Made by a program: the position numbers and the translations under genes. The notes under the pieces are model-generated. The model was not told the DNA's origin and searched no databases. It was given only the letters and a program-made list of their open reading frames with translations. A stretch of DNA of 32,895 nt from Thermoplasmata archaeon (GTDB lineage: Archaea > Thermoplasmatota > Thermoplasmata > RBG-16-68-12): the NCBI GenBank assembly GCA_035632695.1, contig DASQGG010000203.1, positions 1 to 32,895 of the forward strand, read 5' to 3'. Of this stretch, positions 1 to 8,526 are shown in pieces. Every line of letters begins with the position of its first letter. Within the stretch, counting starts at the first letter, position 1.

Positions 1-2
1 GG

Positions 3-956
3 TGGGTGGTGGATGCGGGCCTGAAGGCGGGGGACACCGTGTTCCTCGAGACCGCGGCGGATGGGTCGGTGACCGGGAGACCCCAGCCGGCCGAGAAGGC
101 GGCCGCCCGACGCAAGATCTTCGACGAGAAGGGGAGCGAGGAACGCGAGCACTTGCTCCGGAAGCTCATCGGCGCATACATTTCCGGGTTCGGCCTGATC
201 GAGATTCGGTTCCGGCCCGAGACGGGACCGTTCGTCCGTCGCGTGGCCCGCGATTTCTGCCGACTCGTCATCGGACCCGAGATCATCGAGGAAACGCGCA
301 CGACGATCGTTGTCCAGGACCTTTCGGATCCCTCAGAGCTGAGCTCGGAGAAGTGCCTTCGCCGCATGCATCTCAGCGTACGAGCGATGCTCGAGGACGC
401 GATTCAAGCCCTGAAGACCCGGGACATGGCCCTCGCGCGCGATGTGGCCCAGCGGGACCAGGACGTGGATCGGTTGTACTGGATGGTCGCGAAGCAATAC
501 CACCTCGCCCACACAGCGCCCCCGGGCACCACCGAGCCCCCCTTGGAAACTGGCATTCACACGCACCGGCTCGTGGCCAAGCTCCTCGAACGTGTAGGAG
601 ACCATGCGGAGCGCATCGCGAGCACGTACGATGTCCTCGTGGGGGAGAAGGACCTCGATCCGAAGCTCGTGAAGGAATTCGAGGCCGCCAACGCCTCGGC
701 GACGGCCATCCTCGACAAGGCGTTCAGCGCCCTCATGTCGGGCGACATCGATTCTGCGAACGAGGCGATCGACGCCCGGGCGCAGCACCAGAAGCTCGTG
801 GACGCCCTATCCCACCATGTGTCCGCGAAGAAGGGGGAGGAGCTCCTGGCCCTCGGGGCGATCGTGGACAGCCTCAGCCGGACGGCAAGCTACGCGACGG
901 ACATCGCGGAACAGGCGATCAACCTGGCCGTGCTCGAGGACCCGGACTCTTCGTAG
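3..956 (+). CDS. AbrB-PhoU family phosphate-uptake regulator (5' truncated)
   Basis: The reading frame is already open at the window edge: a Trp codon precedes the first possible GTG, and the visible N-terminus (WVVDAGLKAGDTVFLE) is the second half of a SpoVT/AbrB swapped-hairpin DNA-binding domain, so the true start lies upstream. After a charged linker come two blocks of about 90 residues with the alternating helical, acidic/basic pattern of PhoU repeats (for example RRMHLSVRAMLEDAIQALKT, then HRLVAKLLERVGDHAERIAS). Archaeal AbrB-PhoU proteins are known as cytoplasmic regulators tied to phosphate transport and its two-component or transcriptional control. The C-terminal PhoU repeat carries the ERVGDHAERIA signature, typical of the metal-binding E/DxxxD face. 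The downstream neighbours are polyphosphate genes, which supports a role in phosphate homeostasis. The family is well supported; whether it binds DNA directly is inference. Confidence 0.85.
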   Translation, partial: WVVDAGLKAGDTVFLETAADGSVTGRPQPAEKAAARRKIFDEKGSEEREHLLRKLIGAYISGFGLIEIRFRPETGPFVRRVARDFCRLVIGPEIIEETRTTIVVQDLSDPSELSSEKCLRRMHLSVRAMLEDAIQALKTRDMALARDVAQRDQDVDRLYWMVAKQYHLAHTAPPGTTEPPLETGIHTHRLVAKLLERVGDHAERIASTYDVLVGEKDLDPKLVKEFEAANASATAILDKAFSALMSGDIDSANEAIDARAQHQKLVDALSHHVSAKKGEELLALGAIVDSLSRTASYATDIAEQAINLAVLEDPDSS

Positions 957-1013
957 GCCTCCGTATTCTATGGTGGAAACGGGTAAGCTCGACACCTCGG
1001 ATGGAGTGGCCGG

Positions 1014-1409
1014 ATGATGGAAGCCATGAACGCGGGCAGCGGAGGCCCCGAGGAGGCGCTCGTGAGGCACTACCTCACGGCGTTGAACAACGGCCGGTTC
1101 TTGGACGCGCTCAACGCATTCAGCATGGACGCGCGCTTGCGCGATGAACTCGGCCATGAGCGACATGGAATCCGAGAGATTGCCGCCTCGTTCGCGCATC
1201 GCGGGGAGCCCATCAAGGTGGAGATTGAGGAAGTACGACAGGAGGGGGATGCGGTGACCGCGCGGGTGCGTATGACCTCGTCGGCGAATCGCGCACCGAA
1301 GGTCTACCGCAGCGTGTTCAGAGTCGACCGCGACCGAATTCGCTCGCTCGTGATCGAGCCGGTGCCTCCTGCGCGGGCTCGAAGAACCCGAATCACCACC
1401 ACGGCGTGA
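1014..1409 (+). CDS. NTF2/SnoaL-like protein
   Basis: A 131-residue soluble protein. Its opening helix-rich segment (EEALVRHYLTALNNGRFLDALNAF) followed by four or five beta strands (IKVEIEEVRQEGDAVTARVRMTS) is the usual layout of the NTF2-like cone fold (SnoaL, DUF4440 and similar). Such proteins are either small enzymes or ligand-binding scaffolds, and no catalytic residues can be assigned here. It starts 57 bp after the PhoU stop on the same strand and may be co-transcribed with it. Two adjacent ATG codons (1014 and 1017) precede Glu; the first was taken. A basic tail (ARARRTRITTTA) ends the protein. The function is unknown; the fold assignment rests on pattern only. Confidence 0.7.
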   Translation: MMEAMNAGSGGPEEALVRHYLTALNNGRFLDALNAFSMDARLRDELGHERHGIREIAASFAHRGEPIKVEIEEVRQEGDAVTARVRMTSSANRAPKVYRSVFRVDRDRIRSLVIEPVPPARARRTRITTTA

Positions 1410-2195
1410 GGTCGGCGTCGCACCTTCGCCACAGGCCCGCCTTGGCTCCGACCCTAGATTCCGGTCGCCTCCGGTTCCCTCAGGTTCCTCCATAGAGTAG
1501 CGGGCCGAGCTTCTAGTAGCTGGAATCGCCTGGAGATGACGGGAGCAGGCTCCCGGAAGCCGGAAAGATTGACTCCGGCCACGGGAGCACGCCCATCCCT
1601 TTTGTCCTTCCCAATCCGGGGGGACCGCTGCGAGCGCGGCACGGATAATCTAGCCCAGGCCAACGGAACTGACGAAAGTGACCCGTCGGGACGGTTCGGC
1701 CGACGGCACATGCATGATTGCCTTGATGGCCCGGGCCTAAGAAGAACGCAGCACGCGTCCCTCCATCCGAACCCAGAATTAAGGAGGCAGGGGGTTAGCA
1801 TCGGTCGGATGGAGGAGGTCCCTGCCCCGGGCTAGCGACGCTCGCATGATTGGAATACCTTTCCCCCATAGTTCATGGAGCACTATGGGTCGGTGACCGC
1901 ACCGGCCTGTTGGTTCACCCCTGCACGACGTACGGGGCCAGCCAGGGAATCGAGCACGTACGGCCTGTGCGACTCATCTTGTTCGAGTCCGAAGGAACGG
2001 TGTCGCTTGGAGGCCGACGCGACACCTCACGGTTTCGGGGCGGCTCGGATGGTTTAAGCGACGGGCGAGAATATCCTTCCCTTTGCGCTCCCGCCCCGCC
2101 CCCATGGACGAAACACTATGCCTGTAAGGAACTCAACGGGGATCCGGCCAAAGCCCGCTACCCGGCACGACTCCGTAATCCGCCGAGACGACGCC
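1410..2195. other. Long intergenic region with inverted repeats and a TATA-like box
   Basis: No convincing protein gene is seen on either strand; the open frames here look like chance GC-rich frames. The stretch holds a candidate structured RNA (about 1650-1835, listed separately). It also holds an 8-bp hairpin, CCCATAGT (1865-1872) with ACTATGGG (1882-1889), and a possible TATA element TTTAAG near 2052-2057 that could drive the CHAD gene. Base composition is less extreme than in the flanking genes. No tRNA or rRNA could be folded by eye. Confidence 0.5.
1650..1835 (+). ncRNA. Candidate structured RNA (unidentified)
   Basis: Several nested complementary segments are visible. An outer 7-bp pairing joins CTAGCCC (1650-1656) and GGGCTAG (1829-1835). 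A hairpin joins CCGTCGG (1683-1689) and CCGACGG (1700-1706). A perfect 11-bp pairing joins CCTCCATCCGA (1760-1770) and TCGGATGGAGG (1805-1815). GCCCGGG (1729-1735) can alternatively pair with CCCGGGC (1826-1832). The layout of a closing stem with internal hairpins resembles a folded RNA rather than a simple operator. It was compared from memory with 5S rRNA, RNase P RNA and SRP RNA and matches none convincingly. Strand is uncertain because inverted repeats are symmetric. In GC-rich DNA some of these pairings may be chance. Confidence 0.3.
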
Positions 2196-3113
2196 ATGCC
2201 TGACGTCGCGAAGAAAGTCCTCTCGGTTCACTTCCGCAGGATGGTGGCCAACGAGAGAGGCACCCGGAAAGGCGAGGATATCGAGAGGCTCCATGCCATG
2301 CGGGTCTCGGTCCGACGCATGAGGACGGCCGCGCGGATCTTTGGCCGCTTTCTCGATGCGGATGAGTTCGAGCCATTCACCCGTGAACTGCGTGCGCTGG
2401 GTCGCACGCTGGGACCCGTGCGGGACCTCGACGTCATGATGGATCATGCCCGCCGATTCCGGGAGACGGCGCCTATGAGGGAGCGGTACGACATGGACAC
2501 CCTCCTCCGAGACTGGCAGGATCGCAGGGCGAGGCTCCGAGGACGCCTGTTGGAGCGTCTGAACGCGCCGGCCTACGGCCGATTCAAACGAGACTTCCCC
2601 GTGTTTCTGGAGGACGCGTCCGCGGGCGTTCTCTCGGTGCTGACCAAGAGTGGCCGCGTGCGCCCCTCTCTCCTCAGCCACGAGGGTCCGGTGGTCCTGT
2701 ATGAACATCTCGCGGCCGTGCGGGCGTACGACGGATGGCTCACCGGGGACGACGTCCCCCTGCGGAGGTATCACCGACTCCGAATCGAGGTCAAGCGCCT
2801 GCGGTACGCACTCGAGTTCCTCGCCGACGTCACAGGCCCGGAAGCGGAGCCACTCGTCACATCGCTCAAGGCGGTGCAGGATCATCTTGGGGAAATGCGA
2901 GAGGCGTGGATGACCGCAGACCTCCTTGAGCGGGAGTTCCTGCGCAAAGGTGGCGCCGGATCGAAGACCGTCTCCCACCCGGGAATTGCCCTGTACATGG
3001 CGTCCCGTCGCGATCGCTGCGAGGAGCTACGGGGGACCTTCGCCGGGACGTGGACGACGGTGAACAACCCGGAATTCCATCGACGAATCGCCGCCATCGC
3101 CGCGGCTTTCTAG
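2196..3113 (+). CDS. CHAD domain protein (polyphosphate-binding)
   Basis: CHAD proteins are all-helical, with two four-helix bundles whose conserved His/Lys/Arg residues form a basic pore that binds inorganic polyphosphate. Both half-signatures are present: LHAMRVSVRRMRTA near residue 32 and YHRLRIEVKRLRYALEFL in the second half. The length of about 305 residues is normal for the family. The ATG at 2196 was chosen because the conserved domain begins almost at once (MPDVAKKVLSVHFRRM); an in-frame ATG at 2118 would add 26 residues with no domain similarity. A TTTAAG element near 2052 fits either start. It converges on ppx/gppA, and with ppk1 and ppk2 nearby it probably binds or protects polyphosphate, or targets proteins to granules (inference from family and context). 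Confidence 0.88.
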   Translation: MPDVAKKVLSVHFRRMVANERGTRKGEDIERLHAMRVSVRRMRTAARIFGRFLDADEFEPFTRELRALGRTLGPVRDLDVMMDHARRFRETAPMRERYDMDTLLRDWQDRRARLRGRLLERLNAPAYGRFKRDFPVFLEDASAGVLSVLTKSGRVRPSLLSHEGPVVLYEHLAAVRAYDGWLTGDDVPLRRYHRLRIEVKRLRYALEFLADVTGPEAEPLVTSLKAVQDHLGEMREAWMTADLLEREFLRKGGAGSKTVSHPGIALYMASRRDRCEELRGTFAGTWTTVNNPEFHRRIAAIAAAF

Positions 3114-3136
3114 TCGCTCGGTTTTGGACAGATCCG

Positions 3137-4705
3137 TTATTCCATGATCACGCGGCGGCCCAGGAGCTTCTCGATCGCGGGATTGTTGTATTGGACTCCC
3201 CACCGGTCCGTCGTGGCGTCCCCCCGTGCCTTGATGTGGAGGACGAGCCCGTCCCGACCCTTCAAGAGGCGCGCGTGCTCGACGAGTCCCCGCCGACTGC
3301 GGTCCAGGCCGTCTGCGATGCGGAGGAACGCCGTGAGCGTGCGGACCACGTTCTGGGAGCTCGGGTCCAGCCCCTCGAGCTTGGGATGCCCTCGCTTCGG
3401 GAACCCTTTCCGTGAGAAGAAGGCGAGTGCGGCGATGATTCCGATCTCCGTGCGGTTGAACCCAAGGAGGTCCGCACTCGATATCAGATACCAGGCGTGC
3501 TCGTTCTGGTTGTCGTACGAGAGGAACGCCCCCACGTCGTGGAGGAATGCCGCGAAGGCAAGGAGATCCCTCTCCTCGGCCCCGTAGCGGTGCACATCAA
3601 GCTTCCTCGCGCTGTCGAACAGCTCCGTCGCGAGGCGGGCCACGACCCGGGTGTGGGCCTCGTCCGAGCCGCAGGCCCGGGCGAGCTGGAGCACGCTCCG
3701 GTCCCGGATCGGCACGCCCCCGTAGAAGTCCGCATGCTCGCTGTTCGCTAGGTAGTCGAGCAGCAGCCCGTCCCGCATTCCGCGGTCCGTGGGATGAATC
3801 TCCGGGAGGTCGAGCTCATCCATGAATACGTCCACGATGGCCGCGCCGCCCACGATGATGTCCGCCCGCTCAGGGTTGATACCCGGGACAGCCCGCCGGT
3901 CGTCGAGGGACAGCGAGAACAGCAGATCGATGATTTTCGCCAGCTCGCTGTGCCGCATCACGTCGGACCTGTCCCTTCGCCGGTCGTATCTCACACGGTA
4001 CAGGATGTCCGCCAGGTTCTCAATCGTCCCCGAGCTCCCGATGAACTGACCGATACGGAATCGCTGGATCCGCTTGAACGTCGGCGCCGCGGTGTCCCGG
4101 ACGTAGTCGCACACCCGATCGTAGTGCTTCTTGGAAATGGGCCCGTCCGCGTCCAAGTGGAACATCTCCGAGAGACGGATCGCACCGAGCCGCAAGGAGT
4201 CGAGATAGGCGTACTGCTTCTGGTCCCCGATCGCGAGCTCCGTGCTCCCGCCGCCGATGTCGATGAACAACGCCTGGCCGTCCTCCTTCCTCGCCACGTG
4301 CGACGTGCCGAGGTAGATGAGCCTCGCCTCCTCCTTCCCCGAGATGACCCGGACGTCCAGACCCACCTGGCGCTTCAGCGTGCGCAGGAACTCAGCCTGG
4401 TTCTTCGCCTCCCGGGTCGCCGAAGTGGCGACGGCGATGATTTCGGTTGCCCCGCGCGCGCGGGCCAGGGACACGAAGTCCTGGCATGCGTTGGCCGTCC
4501 TCCGGATTGCGGTGGGGTGCAGCCGCCCGTCCACGAACACGGTCTCGCCCAGCCGGACGACCTCTTTCTGCTCCGTGAGGACCGTGTAGGTCTGGTTCGG
4601 ATTGATGCGGACGAGCAGGAGCCGGACGGAGTTGGACCCGATGTCCATGAAGGCGACGACGTGGGACGGCGGCGGATCTGCGGGAGGATCTAGCGGCGAG
4701 AGCAT
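3137..4705 (-). CDS. ppx: Exopolyphosphatase / GppA-type phosphatase with C-terminal HD domain
   Basis: Hydrolyses terminal phosphates of polyphosphate (Ppx) and/or pppGpp (GppA). Residues about 15-320 form the ASKHA-fold pair of ATPase-like domains, with the phosphate-1 loop DIGSNS (21-26), the region around the catalytic Glu in SGKEEARLI (122-130) and the phosphate-2 loop DIGGGSTE (149-156). A C-terminal helical HD-type domain follows, with HD at 389-390 and the LRIADGLDRS motif at 461-470. The length of 522 residues is close to bacterial long-form Ppx. The ATG at 4705 gives a proline-rich leader of about 16 residues before the first strand; Met20 is too late. The gene overlaps the end of the upstream metallophosphoesterase gene by 16 bp, so they are almost certainly translated from one message. 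Polyphosphatase rather than GppA activity is favoured by the adjoining ppk genes. Confidence 0.9.
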   Translation of the reverse strand: MLSPLDPPADPPPSHVVAFMDIGSNSVRLLLVRINPNQTYTVLTEQKEVVRLGETVFVDGRLHPTAIRRTANACQDFVSLARARGATEIIAVATSATREAKNQAEFLRTLKRQVGLDVRVISGKEEARLIYLGTSHVARKEDGQALFIDIGGGSTELAIGDQKQYAYLDSLRLGAIRLSEMFHLDADGPISKKHYDRVCDYVRDTAAPTFKRIQRFRIGQFIGSSGTIENLADILYRVRYDRRRDRSDVMRHSELAKIIDLLFSLSLDDRRAVPGINPERADIIVGGAAIVDVFMDELDLPEIHPTDRGMRDGLLLDYLANSEHADFYGGVPIRDRSVLQLARACGSDEAHTRVVARLATELFDSARKLDVHRYGAEERDLLAFAAFLHDVGAFLSYDNQNEHAWYLISSADLLGFNRTEIGIIAALAFFSRKGFPKRGHPKLEGLDPSSQNVVRTLTAFLRIADGLDRSRRGLVEHARLLKGRDGLVLHIKARGDATTDRWGVQYNNPAIEKLLGRRVIME

Positions 4706-6036
4706 GTGATCGCCAAGTCCCGCTCAAACACGTCTCGGAACAGGTCCCCTTTCTTCAGGGCGAACCGCCGCTCCTCCTCGGCGGCCGTGCGCGCTTCGCA
4801 AAGGATCTGGACTCGACGGGGCGAGATTTTCGCGGAGAGCCGTGCAACCACGGAGGCATGGGTGCGGTCCAGGCCGTCCGCCACACGCAGGAGGGCCGCG
4901 AGCTTCGAGACCGTAGCGCGGTCCGCCTCGGAGAGTTCGGCATAGGGCAGGTGCCGCTTCTTCGGCAACGCACCCCGATGGTATCGGGCGACACAGGCGA
5001 GAATCCTACGCTCCCTCTTCGCGAAGGGGAGGGCGTGGGACGATTCGATGATTCGCTGGGAGGTCTTGTGATGCCCCTTCGCGCCCTCCAGCCATCCGAT
5101 GTCGTGGAGGAGGCCCGCATAGAGCACCCAGCGCCGTGCGCCCTTGTCAAGTCCATGGAGGGGTTGAAGCTGGTCGAAGAGGTCCAATGCCAGACGGGTC
5201 ACCTGATGAGCGTGGCCGACTTCGTACCGGCAACTCCGGGCCAGCGCAAGTACGTTTTCCAAATCCCGTGCATGGGCCGCCGTGGAGCCGGGAAGATGCC
5301 CCTTCGGATTCGCAAGCACACCCTCGAGCGTCGTGGCCTCCAAGAGCATGCGGCCTAACGCCGCGGGGAGGCCGCGCCGCTGAAGCGCGTCCACGGCCGC
5401 CTCCACGGGATAGGCCACGCGGTGGTGGGTCACGCGGACCCGGTTCTTCGCTACGTCCAGAACCGCGTAGCTCGCCCGCGGGTCTCCGTCGTCCGAACGC
5501 CCCGCCCCGCCCGAGTTCACGAACGTGACTCCGTCGGCCGTGCGGAGGAACGGCATGTGGGAGTGGCTACAGACAACGATCTCCGCATGGGCCATCTTCG
5601 CAAGCTCAGCGAGCCGCTCCGGCGGCGTCCCCGGCTCCAGCCTCTCCGTGTTCGAGGCGGGGCTGCCGTGCGTCAGGAGGACCCGATGGCCCTCGATCGT
5701 GAGCCGTCGTTCGCGGGGGAGCGAGCTGAGGTAGCGCAGGCTCGTCCGGGACAGGTTCTCCCGGGCCCAGACCGGGCCGATCCACTTCCCCAGGGGAGTG
5801 CCCCTCGTCCCCGGGTCACGGGGGTCCGCGCCGAGGACCTTGAGATCGAAGTTCCCCGCGATGGCCAGGGTGGCTCCCTTGCGCATCCGCTGGACGACCT
5901 CCTCCGGGTGCGGGCCGTAACCCACCAGATCGCCGAGATTCCAGATCGCGTCGACCCGCCGCTTGCGGAGATCCCGCAGGACTGCCTGGAGCGCGTCCAG
6001 GTTGCCGTGGGCGTCCCCGAGGACGGCAATCCTCAT
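4690..6036 (-). CDS. Metallophosphoesterase fused to a Ppx-type C-terminal HD domain
   Basis: Residues 1 to about 235 are a YfcE/MJ0936-like calcineurin phosphoesterase: GDAH (7-10), GDLVG (35-39), GNFD (61-64, where the family usually has GNHD or GNCD), LTHGSP (121-126) and the metal-binding CSHSH (156-160). Residues about 260-448 are an HD domain, with HD at 311-312, HH at 322-323, YHRG at 352-355 and LLRVADGLDRTH at 382-393. That last motif is nearly identical to the LRIADGLDRS motif in the C-terminal domain of the neighbouring Ppx. The protein therefore looks like a Ppx with its N-terminal half replaced by a different phosphatase. It starts 4 bp before the ppk1 stop and ends overlapping ppx, so it sits in the middle of the polyphosphate operon. 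A substrate such as polyphosphate, cyclic triphosphate or a (p)ppGpp-like nucleotide is inference. Confidence 0.85.
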   Translation of the reverse strand: MRIAVLGDAHGNLDALQAVLRDLRKRRVDAIWNLGDLVGYGPHPEEVVQRMRKGATLAIAGNFDLKVLGADPRDPGTRGTPLGKWIGPVWARENLSRTSLRYLSSLPRERRLTIEGHRVLLTHGSPASNTERLEPGTPPERLAELAKMAHAEIVVCSHSHMPFLRTADGVTFVNSGGAGRSDDGDPRASYAVLDVAKNRVRVTHHRVAYPVEAAVDALQRRGLPAALGRMLLEATTLEGVLANPKGHLPGSTAAHARDLENVLALARSCRYEVGHAHQVTRLALDLFDQLQPLHGLDKGARRWVLYAGLLHDIGWLEGAKGHHKTSQRIIESSHALPFAKRERRILACVARYHRGALPKKRHLPYAELSEADRATVSKLAALLRVADGLDRTHASVVARLSAKISPRRVQILCEARTAAEEERRFALKKGDLFRDVFERDLAITCSRR

Positions 6037-8324
6037 CGGTCCGCGCCTCGAGTCCCGCGGCTGCTCCCGCGTCGCCGGAGATTGCGCGCGGACCGCGAAG
6101 CAGGCGTGTCTCCGCGCTCGACCTCGCCGGGAAGCGTCCGCCGCCGGTGCATGATGGGTTCGAGGCTCGCGAGCTCAAGGCCCTGGTCGTTCCCGTACCC
6201 GTTCCACACCCCGGCGTGGTCGGCCATCCAGCGCTGGGAATCAGTCTCCGGGTAGCCGGGCGCGGGATGGAGCCGCACGTATTTGCCATCGGGCTGCATC
6301 CACCGCGCCTTGACGTTGTCCACGAGGTGGACGGCCAGGATGCGGTCGCGGATGGCGGTCCGAATCGTGGGATCTTCGATCGGGAACAGCTGCTCCACGC
6401 GTCGGTCGAGGTTCCGCGGCATCATGTCCGCGCTCCCCAGCAGAATCTCCTCATTGCCTCCGTTGTGGAAGTAGTAGATTCGCGCGTGCTCCAGGAACCG
6501 GCCGACCACGGAGATGACCGTGATGTTGTCGCTCACGCCGGGGATGCCAGGCCGGAGACAGCAGAATCCGCGCACCTGCAGGTCAATCCGGACCCCGGCA
6601 CGCGAGGCGCGGTACAAGGCCTGGATGCACTCCTTGTCCTCCAGGGCATTCATCTTGAACGCGAGGTAGCCGTCGCCCCGCCGCCTGTGACGGCGGATTT
6701 CCCGCTCGATGCGGTTCAGGAACGCCCGGCGCAGCGCGCCGGGGGCGACCAGGAGCGCACGGTACCGCGGCTTTCGGGCGTAGCCCGTGAGCGCGTTGAA
6801 GAGCTCCGTGGCATCCGCACCGAAATCGGGCCGGCTCGTGAGGAACCCGATGTCCGCGTACATCCGCGCGGTCTCCGTGTTGTAGTTACCCGTCCCCACG
6901 TGGACGTAGCGGGCGATGCGGTCGCCCTCCCGCCGGACGACGAGGCAGACCTTGGCGTGCGCCTTGAGGCCCAGGATGCCGTACGTGACGTGGACGCCAG
7001 CCTTCTCGAGGGTCCGCGCCCAGGCGATGTTCTTCTCCTCGTCGAAGCGGGCCTTGAGCTCCACGAGGACCGCGACCTGCTTGCCGTTCTCCCGCGCCTC
7101 GAGGAGGGCCGCCACGATGGGCGAGTTCCGGTCGATCCGGTACAGGGTCTGCTTGATCGCGACGACCTGGGGGTCGCGCGAGGCCTGGCGAATGAAGTCG
7201 ACCACGGGCGAGAAGGACTCGTACGGATGGTAGAGGAGCACATCCCGCCGGCGTAGCACGTCGACGACGGGCTCGCCCGCCTGCAGGAAGGGTGGGGTGA
7301 CGGGCTCGATGGGCGGCAGCTTGAGGTCGGGGCGGTTCAGGCGGGTGAGCTCCCACAGGTCCACCTTACCCAGGGGCCCCGGGGTCTCGTACACGTCCTC
7401 GGGCTCCAGGCCCAGGTGCCGCGTGAGGAGCTCGCGCACGGGGTTCCCGGGAGGCGCGTTCGTCATCTCGAGCCGGATGGCAGGCCCGAACGCCCGCCGG
7501 TCCACGGTCTCCTCGACGACCGTGAGCAGGTCTTCCGCCTCCGCGTCTTTCGTGTCCATGGACGCGTCCCGCGTGACTCGAAACGGGTACACGGTATCCA
7601 CCGCGAGCCCGGGGAACAAGGTATCCAAGTTGGCTGCGATGGCCTCCTCGATCCAGATGAACTCGTGCGGCTCCACACCCGCAGGCGTCCCGGCCGCGGG
7701 AAGGGCGCGTCGGCCCCGCGGAAGCGGGAGGAACCGCGGGAAGACGTTGGGCACCTTGATGCGGGCGAACTGCTGGCCCCGCTTGGGATCCCGCAGGACC
7801 ACGGCAAGGTTCACGCTGAGGTTGGAGATGTGCGGGAACGGGTGCCCTGGGTCGACGGCGAGGGGGGTCAGGACGGGATAGATGTTGTCCTGGAAGTAGG
7901 CCCGCAGCCGTCGCTGTTCCGGTCGGTCCAGCTCGTCGTGCGTGAGGATTCGGACGCCGCCCGCCATAAGGCCGGGCAACAGGCTGGTGCGCCAGCAGTC
8001 CGAGCCGCGGGCCAGGAGCGGGAGAATCTCCCGCCGCACTTCGGCCAAGGTCTGCGTCGGCGTGAGGCCGTCCGCCATAGCGATGGTCGATCCGGCGTGG
8101 GCCAGGCGGCGGAGCTCCGCAATCCGGACCATGAACATCTCGTCCAAGTTGCTGCCCAGGATGGCCAGGAACTTGGTCCGCTCGAGGAGCGGCGGGATTG
8201 AATCCTCCGCTTCCTCGAGGACCCGTTCCATGAACCGGATCCGCGCGACGTTCGGGTTCACGTACAAGCTCGGGTCATCCAGGTCGCGGTACGCCTCCAC
8301 GGACCTATGCCCACCCGAGCGCAT
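6033..8324 (-). CDS. ppk1: Polyphosphate kinase 1
   Basis: Makes polyphosphate reversibly from the gamma-phosphate of ATP. The N-terminal and head domains (RIRFMERVLEEAEDSIPPLLERTK; ILGSNLDEMFMVRI) precede two phospholipase-D-like catalytic domains. The putative phospho-accepting histidine lies in GLKAHAKVCLVVRR (His about 456 from this start), and the second conserved His lies in EHARIYYFHNGG (about 613). HVGTGNYNTETARMYADIG is the family signature. The length is 763 residues, with a basic tail of roughly 50 residues beyond the usual end. The longest frame would begin at a TTG at 8390; the ATG at 8324 was chosen because it leaves the normal short lead-in before YVNPNVARIRFMERVLEEA. A TTTAG/TAACC AT-rich patch at about 8474-8485 may serve as its promoter. 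The stop overlaps the start of the phosphoesterase-HD gene by 4 bp. Confidence 0.95.
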   Translation of the reverse strand: MRSGGHRSVEAYRDLDDPSLYVNPNVARIRFMERVLEEAEDSIPPLLERTKFLAILGSNLDEMFMVRIAELRRLAHAGSTIAMADGLTPTQTLAEVRREILPLLARGSDCWRTSLLPGLMAGGVRILTHDELDRPEQRRLRAYFQDNIYPVLTPLAVDPGHPFPHISNLSVNLAVVLRDPKRGQQFARIKVPNVFPRFLPLPRGRRALPAAGTPAGVEPHEFIWIEEAIAANLDTLFPGLAVDTVYPFRVTRDASMDTKDAEAEDLLTVVEETVDRRAFGPAIRLEMTNAPPGNPVRELLTRHLGLEPEDVYETPGPLGKVDLWELTRLNRPDLKLPPIEPVTPPFLQAGEPVVDVLRRRDVLLYHPYESFSPVVDFIRQASRDPQVVAIKQTLYRIDRNSPIVAALLEARENGKQVAVLVELKARFDEEKNIAWARTLEKAGVHVTYGILGLKAHAKVCLVVRREGDRIARYVHVGTGNYNTETARMYADIGFLTSRPDFGADATELFNALTGYARKPRYRALLVAPGALRRAFLNRIEREIRRHRRRGDGYLAFKMNALEDKECIQALYRASRAGVRIDLQVRGFCCLRPGIPGVSDNITVISVVGRFLEHARIYYFHNGGNEEILLGSADMMPRNLDRRVEQLFPIEDPTIRTAIRDRILAVHLVDNVKARWMQPDGKYVRLHPAPGYPETDSQRWMADHAGVWNGYGNDQGLELASLEPIMHRRRTLPGEVERGDTPASRSARNLRRRGSSRGTRGADR

Positions 8325-8526
8325 GTTCCACCCTCGCGCCAGCGCCTGCGTGACGCGGGGGCGCCTCTCGGGCCGAGGGCATCGTACCAAGCCGGCCCAC
8401 GTGACTCACGGATCCTCCCCCTGCGTCACGAAATCGAGCGACTTCGTGCCAATCCCGGACGCGGCGCCATCTACTAAAGGTTACACATACGGGGGTTATG
8501 GAGGGCGGGCCCGGCCTCTATAGCCC

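Noticed and set aside
1671-1680. A further CACTTTCGTC on the minus strand
   Set aside because: It lies inside the candidate RNA, no minus-strand gene follows it, and it matches only the first part of the element.
1762-1785. Stretch resembling the 5S rRNA loop (CCATCCGAACCC...TTAAGG)
   Set aside because: The expected 5S helix II partner is missing, and the segment pairs perfectly with 1805-1815 instead, which does not fit a 5S fold.
1981-1990. GTTCGAGTCC, resembling a tRNA T-loop
   Set aside because: The flanking bases do not form a T-stem, and no acceptor or anticodon arm could be drawn around it.
1850-2203. Open frame of 117 codons in the long intergenic region
   Set aside because: Its composition and codon pattern do not resemble the neighbouring genes, no domain pattern is visible, and it runs into the CHAD start in another frame.
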